NCBI RefSeq assembly: GCF_024323335.1
Contig: NC_066581.1
Coordinates: 442,891,816-442,955,815, forward strand
Origin: Lathyrus oleraceus
Lineage: Eukaryota; Streptophyta; Magnoliopsida; Fabales; Fabaceae
DNA: 64,000 nucleotides
Direction of reading: 5' to 3'
This document shows, piece after piece, positions 35,768 through 46,107 of this stretch. Numbering within the stretch: position 1 is the first letter of the stretch; the number at the start of each line of letters is the position of its first letter. Position numbers and translations under genes: made by a program. Below the pieces are notes generated by a model. It saw only the letters and a program-made list of their open reading frames with translations. It was not told the origin of the DNA and did no database searches.

Positions 35768-36431
35768 AAACTTTCCTAGTGGGTTTGCCTACTTTTCACA
35801 CTTTGTTGTATTATATTTGTATGTTGTTTATGACATATTTTTGGTGCTATTTGGGATTACTGTATTGATTGTAATGCTTGAATTGCTTGATATATCAATT
35901 GCTTGCTTTGCTTGGCGATCTCTGTGAGATGAGTTCTATACCCGAACTGGAGTGCACCTTAGCATAGGAGAATGGCATAGTCTCGTCGACTTGCGTGGAG
36001 TTATTCCTTAGCAAGTTGACTTGCGAGTCCGTTCACTTGGTGGAGGTCATGTTGGGATAATAATGTCACACAAGTCATTTGTGGTTAGACATTATCTTTC
36101 CAATATGTGCCTTAGAAGCCAAGGACCTTAGTTTACCAAGCCCATCTTGGCCTATTTTTAGGACGTAGTGCGGAGGTCGTTCAAATGTAAGATTTGATAC
36201 GATTGTTACGCGATACTACACTCATAAGAGTCTCTCTTGAGAATATTTTTGGAATACGAGTATTCGTTCCTCCGATAATATTCGAAAGATGGGATGATGA
36301 CTATGGGAACCTCTGGTAGAACATGCTCGGCAGGTTTAAACCCTAGTACACTCCCTTTGGGTGGTTCTTAACCAAGACTCCATGCTCGTGACTCGCAACA
36401 AACCCGTGATTCATGGTTGATCCGTTCACAC

Positions 36432-36606
36432 ATCCTTAATATCAATGGAACATGGGTGTTGATAAGGTGTAAACCATAATCCACCAAAATGGATGATTGA
36501 TATTAAGGATGATTGAGTCGTTCATATATCGTTAATATCAATGGAACTTGGGTGTCGATAAGGTGAAAACCATAATCCACCAAAATGGATGATTGATATT
36601 AAGGAT
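36432..36606 (+). repeat. Duplicated leader hairpin, element A
   Basis: Arm ATCCTTAATATCAAT (36432-36446) pairs perfectly with ATTGATATTAAGGAT (36496-36510) over 15 bases across a 49-base loop. A second copy 96 bases on has arms at about 36531-36542 and 36592-36606, with the left arm slightly decayed. Element B has a single copy at 52514-52592. Confidence 0.8.
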
Positions 36607-36766
36607 AATACGAGCCATCCCATAACCTTTGTCTGGTGTGCTTTGCTTGATCCTTGAGTGTGATTGTTGCATTCATGCATTCATGCATTCATCTGCATCC
36701 ATATCATCAGATAAAAAAAGAAAATTTTCAAGGAACTTAAGGGGTTTATTTGCAAAAATTTCAGAT

Positions 36767-38204
36767 ATGCAAAGACAAAAAAGGCATACAAAGAAGTACA
36801 GCTTCAGACAACCTGATCTGAAAGAGTTAAGGAATCTAACATCCTATGTACTAGATCCCTTGGGTGTCAAAGCTCGTTTCGGGAAACTTCTTCCTCTTCT
36901 GACTACTCAGGTTGATGGGTACTTTGGTGCAATTTTATGATCCTCTGTATCACTGCTTCATTTTTCCAGATTTTCAGCTGTTGCCTACCCTTGAGGAGTA
37001 CACTTATCTGGTGGGTATACCGATTCTGGATCAGTTGCCGTTCAGTGGCTTGGAGAGTATTCCTACTTCTCAAGAGATAGCTGACATGTTGCACATAGAT
37101 GAATCCTTGGTTAAAGCTCATATGACTACCAAAGGTGGAATTCAAGGTCTCCCTTCTGAGTTCCTCATCACTCAACCTACTGTTTATGGGAAGGCCATGA
37201 GTGAGGATGCCTTTGAAGCCATATTTGTACTTCTCATCTATGGATTGGTATTGTTCCCCATCATCGACAAATTCGTGGATGTGAACGCTATTAGGATCTT
37301 CTCTGCTCTTAATCCCGTTCCGACTCTGTTGGGTGATACCTATTTCTCTTTGCATCTGAGGAATGCAAAGGGTGGTGGCGCTATTGTGTGTTGTTTGCCT
37401 CTGTTGTATAAGTGGTTTATTTCTCACTTACCTCAGACGGTCTCTTTCAAGGAGAACAAGGGATGTCTACGGTGGTCCACGAGACTTATGTCTCTCACTA
37501 ATGATGATATCACTTGGTATAACCGTGTATATGATGGAGTGCAGATCATTGATTCTTGTGGTGAATTCTCCAATGTGCCTCTTCTTGGTACATGTGGTGG
37601 GATTAGCTACAACCCTATTTTAGCACGTCGTCAGCTTGGGTTCCCCCTAAAGGATAAACCTAATAACATTATGTTAGAAGGTGTGTTCTTTCAGGAGGGT
37701 AAAGATCCCTAAGGCTTGAAGGGCAGAATGGTTCGCGCCTGGCGTAAGATCCATAAGAAAGGCAGGAATGAGTTGGGTCCTAAGAATTGCATTGCTTTGG
37801 AGCCATACACTGCTTGGGTAAAGAAGAGAGCATCTGAGTATCTCATGCCTTACGACTATCCGAGACCTACACCTTTGGTTGTGGCTTGGCCTTCAACCCT
37901 CCCTAACCAAGGAGTAGAGGAGTTGAGAGACGAAGACCTTTCACATGCCTGGATCCGTGAAAGAGAGGAGTTGCTTCAACAGATTAAGGAGAAGGATGCT
38001 ATGATCGAGTTCCTCGAGCATCAGGTGATTGACGATCCTGATGATGCATGGACTTCTGTACTTCCTCAGTCTTCCAAGTTCTGGAAAAGGAGGTATGACA
38101 GACTCGCCAAAGAGTAGGCGGATATGGAAGCAGCCTATGAGAGAGAGGTGAAGAGGCTTCGTGCAGCTTATCTTCCGGTGTCCCGAGCTTCTAGGGATCC
38201 ATAG
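36767..38204 (+). pseudogene. Element A ORF1 (Ogre ORF1, unknown function)
   Basis: Start chosen at MQRQKRHTKKYSFRQPDL, matching MDKKRRNTKKYSFRQPDL in B. After TQVDG an 11-base net deletion (near 36915) shifts the frame. The long central part (VQFYDPLYHCF, LLPTLEEYTYLVGIPILDQL, GGIQGLPSEFLI, IFVLLIYGLVLFPI, NPVPTLLGDTYFSLH, CCLPLLYKWFISHLPQ) is continuous to TAA at 37710-37712, then continues in the same frame (GRMVRAWRKIHKKG, the charged coiled-coil-like ending) through TAG at 38115-38117 to 38204. Unknown function; specific to Ogre-type elements. Confidence 0.85.
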
Positions 38205-38503
38205 GATGATTATTTTCCTTTTCTCTTGTAATATGATTGACAATGTTGTACTTCTTTTCTCAGATATATTTGATGAGATATTTCCATATGCGATAAAATG
38301 CTTAATATTTCAAAATTTGCAAATAAAACCCTAAAAGTTCCTCTGAATAAAAAACAAATCATATGCACAAGCATTACATGCATCATATGCATAAGCAGGT
38401 TTTGTTCCGGTCTCCTGTCCTGTGATCTGACTGTGTGCTCTTCATTTATTTTGAAGACAAGCTGACTCACCGGTACTACACCAGAGCCAACTTTTCGAGA
38501 CTG
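38205..38503 (+). other. ORF1-gag spacer of element A with acceptor-like site
   Basis: AT-rich, non-coding. It aligns with the equivalent spacer of B at 50511-50905 for its first half. A splice-acceptor-like tgcataagcag ends at 38398, about 100 bases before the gag start; similar sites lie before gag in B and C. Confidence 0.5.
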
Positions 38504-39544
38504 ATGGATCACCTAGAGCAAGAGAACCGTGAACTCAAGGAGGAAGTTTCCAGACTGAGTGCTTTGGTGGAATCTTTCCTGGCAGCCCAGAACCAGCATT
38601 CTCTGAGATTGTCTCCTCTACTGTGCCTGCTGCCAGTGCCCATTTTGTGCCAACAGCCATGCCAGCCGGGTTTCCGTTCGGGATGCCTCCCAGCTTTATG
38701 CCCGATATTCCTGCTTCGATGCCGGCATCTAGCCTGGTCCTTGTTGTTCCTCCTCCTGTCGTGCATACCGTTCCTAGGGTAGACGACACCATCTATCATT
38801 CTGAGCCGTCTGAGGGCCCAAATGTTCATGAGAAGATGGACGCTATGAATGACCAATTTCTTGAGCTACGCAAGGAATTGAAAAATCTTCGAGGAAAAGA
38901 CCTCTTTGGAAAATCTGCTGCCGAGCTGTGTTTAGTTCCCGGTGTTAAAATTCCTGTGAAATTCAAAGTCCCAGACTTTGAGAAATACAAGGGGAACACC
39001 TGCCCTCTCAGCCACGTGGTCATGTATGCCAGGAAAATGTCAACTCAAACGGATAATGATCAGCTACTCATCCATTATTTTCAGGACAGTCTATCCAGTG
39101 CTGCACTGCGTTGGTATATGAGTTTGGACAGTGCGAACATCCGTTCCTTCAATGATCCTGGCGAAGCCTTCGTCAAGCAGTACAAGTACAACGTGGATAT
39201 GGCTCCCGATCGGGATCAGCTCAGGGCCATGTCCCAGCGGATGATTGCTAGCGCTCCTTCGGACTTCACCGAGATGGTGAACATGGGGATGCGTCTAGAG
39301 GAAGGAGTCCGTGAAGGACGGCTAACCAAAGATGAAGGCTCTTCTACGAAACGATATGGGGCGTTTGCGAAGAAGAAAGATGGAGAGGCACATGCTGTGC
39401 AATCCCATGTGAAATCCAGAAGACCCTCTGCAAAGAGGAAGACCGCGCGTCTAGCCGGTAACCAGCACCAGGTGGCTCATATAGCACCTGTTTTTAGAGA
39501 TAATGCACAATATCAAATCACAAACAGCAATCAACTCAGCAATG
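38504..39544 (+). pseudogene. Element A gag (capsid), with internal deletion
   Basis: Start at MDHLEQENRELKEEVSRLSALVESFL, a predicted coiled coil that has no equivalent in gag of B or C. A frameshift near 38595 is followed by a P/M-rich linker and the capsid block (IPVKFKVPDFEKYKGNTCPLSH, HYFQDSLSSAALRWYMSL, DPGEAFVKQYKYNVDMAPD). After DQLRAMSQ the text jumps in frame to RMIASAPSDFTEMVNMGMRLEEGVREG, lacking about 45 residues that B and C keep (FKEYAQRW...). Otherwise the capsid reads cleanly for over 200 codons. Confidence 0.85.
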
Positions 39545-41608
39545 TCAACAACAACATCGTCCTCAACAGCAGGCCTACCAGCCTCGCAATAGTAATAAAG
39601 CCAGCACAAGTTATGAGAGGAAGAAGATCACTTTTGATCCGATTCCGGTGTCATATGCAGAACTGTATCCCTCTTTGATAGAGCAGAAATTGATTACTCC
39701 CAGAGACCCACCGACTATACCTGTTAACCCTCAGTGGTGGTACAAGCCTGATCAGCATTGTGTGTATCATTCGGGTGCTCCTGGCCACGACGTGGATAAC
39801 TGCTTTCAGTTGAAGAATAAGGTTCAAGACCTTATGAGATGTGGAATTTTGTGCTTTGAGGACATAGGTCCTAATGTTAAAAAGAACCCATTGCCCGAGC
39901 ATGGGAAATCTGTTAACATGGTCCAGGGTTGCCCTGGCAAATACAAGGTCAAATATTTTAGCCATATTCGACAATCTCTTGTTGAGTTGCACCGGTTGCT
40001 GTGTGAGTACAGTCATCTGGAGCATGATCATGATAAGTGCCGAATTTGCTCTGCTAACAGATTGGGTTGTCGCCTAGTGCGCAAAGATCTTCAGGAATTG
40101 CTGGACGAGGGGACCATCGAGATCCTTCAGAACCGGAATGTTGACGAAGACGAGCCAGAAGTCAACGTCATTTCACCAGTGTTTCGAGTGCCCGAACCTG
40201 TTATTATTAAATATGATGGTAGCAAACAGAAGGTTTCTCCTTCCCTGATTATCAAGCCTGCCGGTCCAGTGCCGTATTCTTTTGAGAAGGCAATCCCATT
40301 CTGTTACAATGCTGTGGCTGTGGAAAATGGGAAAGAAGTGCCTTTGCCTTCATCCTCTGTGGTGAATATTGTTGATGTGAGCAGATTGACCCGTAGCGGT
40401 CGCGTGTTTTCAACGCCGAAGCCTCATGCTAAGGCTGACTCTGTTGAGCGTCCGGTTGGGAATGCAGTGAATTCTCCGAACCCGACACTTGTTGTTAAAC
40501 CCTCCTCTGTACAAAATACTCCTACTTCTGTTGGCCCTAGTGGCAATTTGAATGAAGACTGTGATGAGATGCTGAGGCTCATCAAGAAGAGTGAGTATAG
40601 TGTTGTAGACCAGCTTCTACAAACACCATCCAAGATCTCCGTGCTGTCATTACTTCTGAATTCAGAACCGCATAGAGAGGCTCTGCAGAAAGTCTTGGAT
40701 GTGGCTTATGTTGATCATGACGTCACTATAGAACAGTTTGATAGCATTGCTGCAAACATTACTGCTTGTAACTCTTTGAGTTTCTGTGACTCTGATCTCC
40801 CTGAGGAGGGAAGAGACCACAACTTGGCTTTACATATTTCCATGAATTGTAAAGACGACGCCATGTCCAACGTGCTGGTGGACACTGGGTCATCCTTAAA
40901 TGTATTGCCGAAATTCACTCTCTCTAGATTGTGATATCAAGGGCCTCCCATGAGGCAGAGTGGAGTTGTTGTGAAAGCTTTTGATGGGTCGCGTAAGACT
41001 GTGATTGGGGAAGTTGATCTCCCAATCAAGTTTGGCGAAAGTGATTTCTAGGTTACCTTCCAGGTTATGGATATCCACCCATCTTATAGCTGTCTCCTTG
41101 GAAGACCATAGATTCATGAGGCTGGCGCCGTGACATCCACCCTACACCAGAAGCTGAAATTTGTGAAGAACAAGAAACTGGTTGTGGTAGGGGGAGAAAA
41201 GGCTCTCCTGGTTAGCCACTTGTCTTCCTTCTCATACATAGATGCTGGGGATGAAGTTGGAACGCCTTTCCAAGCTTTATCTATAGCTGAGCCTGTTGAG
41301 AAGAGAACTCCTTCATTTGCTTCCTATCGAGATGTGAAACTGGCCATTGAATGTGGTGCAGTTGCTGGTCTAGGAAAAATGATTGAGCTTGAAGACAACA
41401 AATCCCGGGCTGGCATTGGCTTTTCTTTTGGGGTCTTCAATGAGAAAGGGTTGTTCAAGAGTGGAGGTTTTATCCAAACTGGTCAGAGTGAGGAAGCTAC
41501 TGCTGTCTTGGAAGAGGATGCAGAGGATTCTGACAACTTTGTCATCCCTGGTGGGATCTGCAACAATTGGGTCGTTGTGGATGTTCCTACAGTCATTCAT
41601 AAATCAAA
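39545..41608 (+). pseudogene. Element A post-gag and aspartic protease exon
   Basis: After a frame change at about 39545 in the Q-rich linker, the frame runs from ITFDPIPVSYAELYPSL through the knuckle-like CVYHSGAPGHDVDNCFQLKNKVQDLM, the EHDHDKCRICSANRLGC block and PAGPVPYSFEKAIPF to the protease. The retropepsin motif L-V-D-T-G-S-S-L-N-V is intact (about 40878-40907). Three stops follow: TGA 40932-40934, TAG 41049-41051 and TAG 41109-41111 (the last in the W of G-R-P-W-I-H). The remaining exon (LVSHLSSFSYIDAGDEVGTPFQAL, acidic tail) reads to the intron donor at 41609. Confidence 0.9.
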
Positions 41609-41874
41609 GTAATAATCACTTTGTTTAAAAACCCTTCTCCCATGCCAAAAGGAGAAGTGATGACATTGTTGGCAATATTTAATACAATGATGTTTTCATT
41701 CAATAAATTCATGTTAAATGTTTGTTTTTCCAATTGTTTTCACTTTTTGCTTTTTGCATGAAATTGGTGATCACAAAAAACCTAAAAACAAGAATAAAAG
41801 CAATCTTTTCATCTGCATAATGATTGCTTTGTTTGATTTCTAAAAAGCTTTTCATATCCAAAATCATTATGCAG
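41609..41874 (+). other. Ogre pro-RT intron, element A
   Basis: Donor AATCAAA|GTAATAAT at 41609, acceptor TTATGCAG ending 41874, 266 bases, AT-rich. Joining gives K-S-K-L-I-S-K-P-I-E-H-N-D without a stop. The 'ggagaa(a/g)tgatgacattgttggcaat' region inside is shared with the intron of element 1, so sequence as well as position is conserved. Confidence 0.8.
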
Positions 41875-42492
41875 GTTGATTTCTAAACCCATTGAACATA
41901 ATGATCCAACGCCATCTCCCAATTTTGGGTTCTCAGTATTCGAAGCAGAGGAAGATGATGTTGAAGGGATTCCTGATGAGATTACCCGTCTTCTTGAGCA
42001 TGAAAAGAAGATCATTCAGCCGCATCTTGAGAACCCGTAAACAGTCAAATTGGGGTTTTACAAATGTAAAAAAAAGGAGGGGTGAAAAACAAAATCAAAA
42101 ATCAAAATCCAAAAAAAAATAAAAAGAAGAAAATGACACCCTCAGAAGCCAAGTTGACTGATGCTGAATGGATTCAGAGTCGTTACGACCAACTGAATCT
42201 GATCAAAGAGAAGCAATTTACTGCCATGTGCCATGGTCAATTATATCAGCAGAGAATGAAGAAAGCATTCGATAAGAAGGTCAAGCCTCGTGTGTTCCGA
42301 GAAGGTGACCTTATGCTCAAGAAAGTCTTGTCTTTCGCGCCCGATTCCAAGGGCAAATGGACTCCAAACTACGAGGGTCCATATGTTATTAAGAGAGCCT
42401 TTTCAGGCGGTGCTTTGATGCTTACAACTATGGATAGGGAGGACTTCACTCGTCCTGTGAATTCAGATGCAGTCAAGAAATACTTCGCCTAA
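41875..42492 (+). pseudogene. Element A pol tail: RT to integrase core deleted, A-rich filler
   Basis: The second exon opens normally (acidic linker to about 42038, HLENP then TAA) and about 15 codons later turns into an A-rich stretch (about 42053-42140) of aaaat/aaaaac words. It then resumes inside the integrase C-terminal region at EAKLTDAEWIQSRYDQLNLI and runs cleanly through GKWTPNYEGPYVIKRAFSGGALML to the pol stop (42490-42492). Reverse transcriptase, both RNases H and the integrase zinc finger and core, roughly 4 kb in relatives, are missing. The surviving C-terminal frame is stop-free. Confidence 0.88.
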
Positions 42493-42512
42493 AATAAAAA
42501 CAGAATAGCTCG

Positions 42513-42665
42513 CTAAGTTGAAAACCCGAAAGGGCGGCTTAGGCAAAAATGAGCGTCTCGGTGGATTGAAAACCCGAAAGGGTGATCCAGGAAAAAATTA
42601 GAGACATTGAAAAAACGAATATTTGCATCCCGCTAGATTGAGTACCTCACCCTGGGGCAATCTAG
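42513..42665 (+). promoter_or_regulatory. Cluster of three RNA hairpins after pol stop, element A
   Basis: Hairpin 1: CTAAG (42513-42517) pairs with CTTAG (42538-42542) around CCC-GAAA-GGG (42525-42534). Hairpin 2: GGAT (42563-42566) pairs with ATCC (42585-42588) around another CCC-GAAA-GGG. Hairpin 3: CTAGATTG (42633-42640) pairs perfectly with CAATCTAG (42658-42665). Begins about 20 bases after the pol stop. Present in elements 1 and B too. Confidence 0.55.
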
Positions 42666-43342
42666 GCAAAAAATTAGGGATTTGGCAAGTAACTGCATCT
42701 AGACAAGACTGTGTTCTACATCTGTCATCCGCCAGAAATTCTTGATTCGTCGTCAACTGAAGCTTCGAATACATCGAATTCGGAATTGGTGGAGAAATGG
42801 TCATTATGTTCAATGTAGCCCTTTTCCAATATATATCACCAATTTCAAACTTGTACAGATCTATGGAGTCTTGCCATTTGCAGGCTACCATTCCATCAAA
42901 TAAATTTGAGCTTTTATCCAATTATTTGCACTCTTATTTGTTTTTATTCAACAAATGTTTTGCATGTTTTAATTGATAAAATATAATTGTTTTCAAAATA
43001 AACAATTTTTTCTTTTTTTTTTCACAAATTGTTTTTTAACAAAGTGAACATTCACGATGATAAAAGATACTTAGGAGATCCGCAGTGCTCTCCCAAGGGT
43101 GGTATAATTCCCAACAGGGTAAGACATTTGTTCATATCTCGGGCATAACTGTATCTTTTTCCTGTAGAACCTTTTTATGGTTTCTCCCCAGCGAGGTCGC
43201 CCAGTGGAGTGTTGGTTGAAGTTATTCACCTTCATTTCTCCGGCATCGCAGCATTCTGTTCTCCTTGCCAGTTGTGATTTTCCTTGGTGGATTTGGTATT
43301 TGGTGGTGGATCCCCAAATTTCGTTCTCTCCCTCGGATAAAT

Positions 43343-43456
43343 CCCCAGTAGAGTGCTGTTTGAACACTTTTGTGGTTCATCCCCAGTAGAGTGTTGTTTG
43401 AACACTTTTGTGGTTCATCCCCAGTAGAGTGTTGTTTGAACACTATTGTGGGTCAG
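43343..43456 (+). repeat. 38-bp tandem repeat, three copies
   Basis: ccccagtagagtgttg followed by tttgaacacttttgtgg begins at 43343, 43381 and 43419, with one or two substitutions between copies. A looser relative (gcagagtgtttgttgaa) follows at about 43464. Confidence 0.85.
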
Positions 43457-44880
43457 TTCCCAAGCAGAGTGTTTGTTGAAGACTTTAACTTTCCTCTCTC
43501 CAGCATCGCAGCATTCTGTTCTCCTCGTCAGGTGTGATTTCCTTTGGAAGATTCGGTATTTGGTGGATTGATATCCCAATACTCCTTCATTTCCTCGGAT
43601 AGATCCCTAGCGGAGTTGTTGGCATGATGAACTTTATCTATGCCGATCTATCCCCATCAGAGATCTGGTTGCTTCCTGGTATCTCTGATCCCCAGCGTGA
43701 GTTACTGTTGAGGCGGTTTCTGCCTGTGCAATGAACTCTTTTCTCTGGTTGTGACTGATGATCCCTCCGGAGCCTCTTGTGTCCTTCCTCCCCTGCAGGG
43801 ATGTTGTTGTCCCCTGATATCTCAGTCTCCGACAGATCTCTTTTTCTCTCTAGTGATTTTGGCTTCCCTCTTGAAGGGTAGTACCGAGTGGTTGATTCCT
43901 GGACCTATGTGTGTTAGACATGTCTGTTTGTCAGCATTTGTCATACATAAATCATGCATATACGCATAATCATAACATTCAGATATTCATGTTGCATCTT
44001 TTGCCATATATCTTTTGATGGTTGTCTCCTGCTAATTGGTGATATAGATCTCCCTAGTAGATCTCCCCAAGCAGATGTTGGTCTGTCTGATCTCTCCATA
44101 TAGAGTCAGCCCCTTAAGCAGAAAGTGTTTACCCTTTCCTTCTGCATTCCCCACTGAGTTATATCCTCGTGGATGACGGTTGTTTCCGTTCCCTCCCAAC
44201 ACATATATTGGGATGGGTTTCCCTATTGAGTTATTTCCTCATTTGGATGAGTCTTGATTCAGTTGCCTTTTTGGTTCGATCCTAAATTGGTTCCTTGTGG
44301 TTGTCTCTTGTGCGTCCCTGTGGTATAAATGAATAGTGGCTCACTAACCGGCACTCATTCATCTTATCCTCAGCGGAATTTGTGGCCTTCTACCTACTAA
44401 CCGGTAGTTCTAAGTACTATGTTTTGGTCTTCTACCTACTAACCGGTAGTTGTAAATCCTACACTCTTTTGTCTCCCCATCGGAGTCTGCGGTCTTCTAC
44501 CTACTAACCGGTAGTTGTAAATCCTATTTTCTCACCTTGATCCTCAGCAGATTTTTTTGTGGTCTTCTACCTACTAACTGGTAGATGTAAACCCTATTTT
44601 CTCCCCTTTGCAGAGTTAACCCTTGTGCTCATCCTAGTCGATGACGGTTACTTTTCCGTGGTTTTCTATCCCAGTATCCGGTAGATGTAATCCCCTCTTT
44701 GCGGTTATCATTATCCAATATTCGGTCTTGATATTCCCTCCTTCTTGTGGATAATTGCTCTGACTAAGCAATTTTATCCTCAGCGGGTCCTCTTTCATTC
44801 ACCGTTTGCCGGTAATGTTTGTTGTCCCCTTTTGATTCGTCATCATTATATACCTAGTCTGGTATCCCGATGCCTTTCTT

Positions 44881-46107
44881 TTCGGTTGATTTATCCTTTA
44901 ACAACCTACAACCCGGTTATGGATAGTCTTCCATGCGAGTATACTATCTACGTTTTGACGGCAATAGATAATATATCTCATGTGCTCTTCAGTCGAAGTT
45001 TTGTCCTTCCCCAACTGAGTAAGATTCGTATTTCCTTGTGGAATCGAATGTCCATCCTTTAACAAGATTGTTTTCCAGCTCTCTTCAGGATGATGAGTGT
45101 TTTGGAACACACACCAATTCACGATTTCGGTCGATTTATCCTTTAACAACCTACAACCCGGTTATGGATAGTCTTCCATGCGAGTATACTATCTACGTTT
45201 TGACGGCAATAGATAATATATCTCATGCGCTCTTCAGTCGAAGTTTTGTCCTTCCCCAGTTGAGTAAGATTTGTATTCCTTGTGGAATCGAATGTCCATC
45301 CTTTAACAAGTTTGCTTTTCGCTCTCTTCCAGGATGATGAGTGTTTTGGAATACACACCAATTCACGATTTTGATTGATTTATCCTTTAACAACCTACAA
45401 CCCGGTTATGGATAATCTTCCGTGCGAGTATATTATCTACGTTTTGACGGAAATAGATAATATATCTCATGCACTCTTTGGTTGAAGCCTTTGTTTGTTT
45501 CCCCAACTGAGTAAGATTCGTATTTCCTTGTGGAATCGAATGTCAATCCTTTAACAAGATTGTTTTCCAGCTCTCTTCCAGGATGATGAGTGTTTTGGAA
45601 CACACACCAATTCACGATTTCGGTCGATTTATCCTTTAACAACCTACAACCCGGGTATGGATAGTCTTCCATGCGAGTATACTATCTACGTTTTAACGGC
45701 AATAGATAATATATCTCATGCGCTCTTCAGTCAAAGTTTTGTCCTTCCCCAGTTGAGTAAGATTTGTATTCCTTGTGGAATCGAATGTCCATCCTTTAAC
45801 AAGTTTTCTTTTCGCTCTCTTCCAGGATGATGAGGGTTTTGGAACACACACCAATTCACAATTTCAGTTGATTTATCCTTTAACAACCTACAACCCGGTT
45901 ATGGATAATCTTCCGTGCGAGTATATTATCTACGTTTTGACGGTAATAGATAATATATCTCATGCACTCTTTGGTTGAAGCCTTTGTTTGTTTCCCCAAC
46001 TGAATAGGATTCGTATTTCCTTGTGGAATCAAATATCCATCCTTTAACAAGATTGTTTTCCAGCTCTCTTCAGGATGATGAGTGTTTTGGAACACACACC
46101 AATTCAC
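44881..46107 (+). repeat. Tandem array, ~245-bp unit, five copies, in 3' UTR of A
   Basis: Units start at 44881, 45125, 45370, 45619 and 45863 (spacing 244, 245, 249, 244) and the last ends near 46107. Each contains ttatcctttaacaacctac, a block around actatctacgttttgacgg with agataatatatctcat, and ggatgatgagtgttttgg. Units 2 and 4 share private variants (for example ccccagttgagtaagatttg), as do units 3 and 5 (gcactctttggttgaagcc), so a two-unit block was duplicated. Confidence 0.92.

Larger units (their letters stand above)
35744..36766 (+). other. Element A leader
   Basis: About 1 kb between the LTR and ORF1, including the primer site. It holds a 96-bp direct repeat (36432 and 36528) in which each copy can fold on itself. 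No supported gene. Confidence 0.75.

Noticed and set aside
37363..37623. Overlapping plus-strand frame inside ORF1 of A
   Set aside because: A shadow of ORF1 in another frame; the equivalent frame in B (51463-51750) exists only because the ORF1 sequences are similar.
44881..46107. CRISPR-like array
   Set aside because: Units are contiguous ~245-bp tandem copies with no short repeats separated by unique spacers, and the DNA is plant nuclear.
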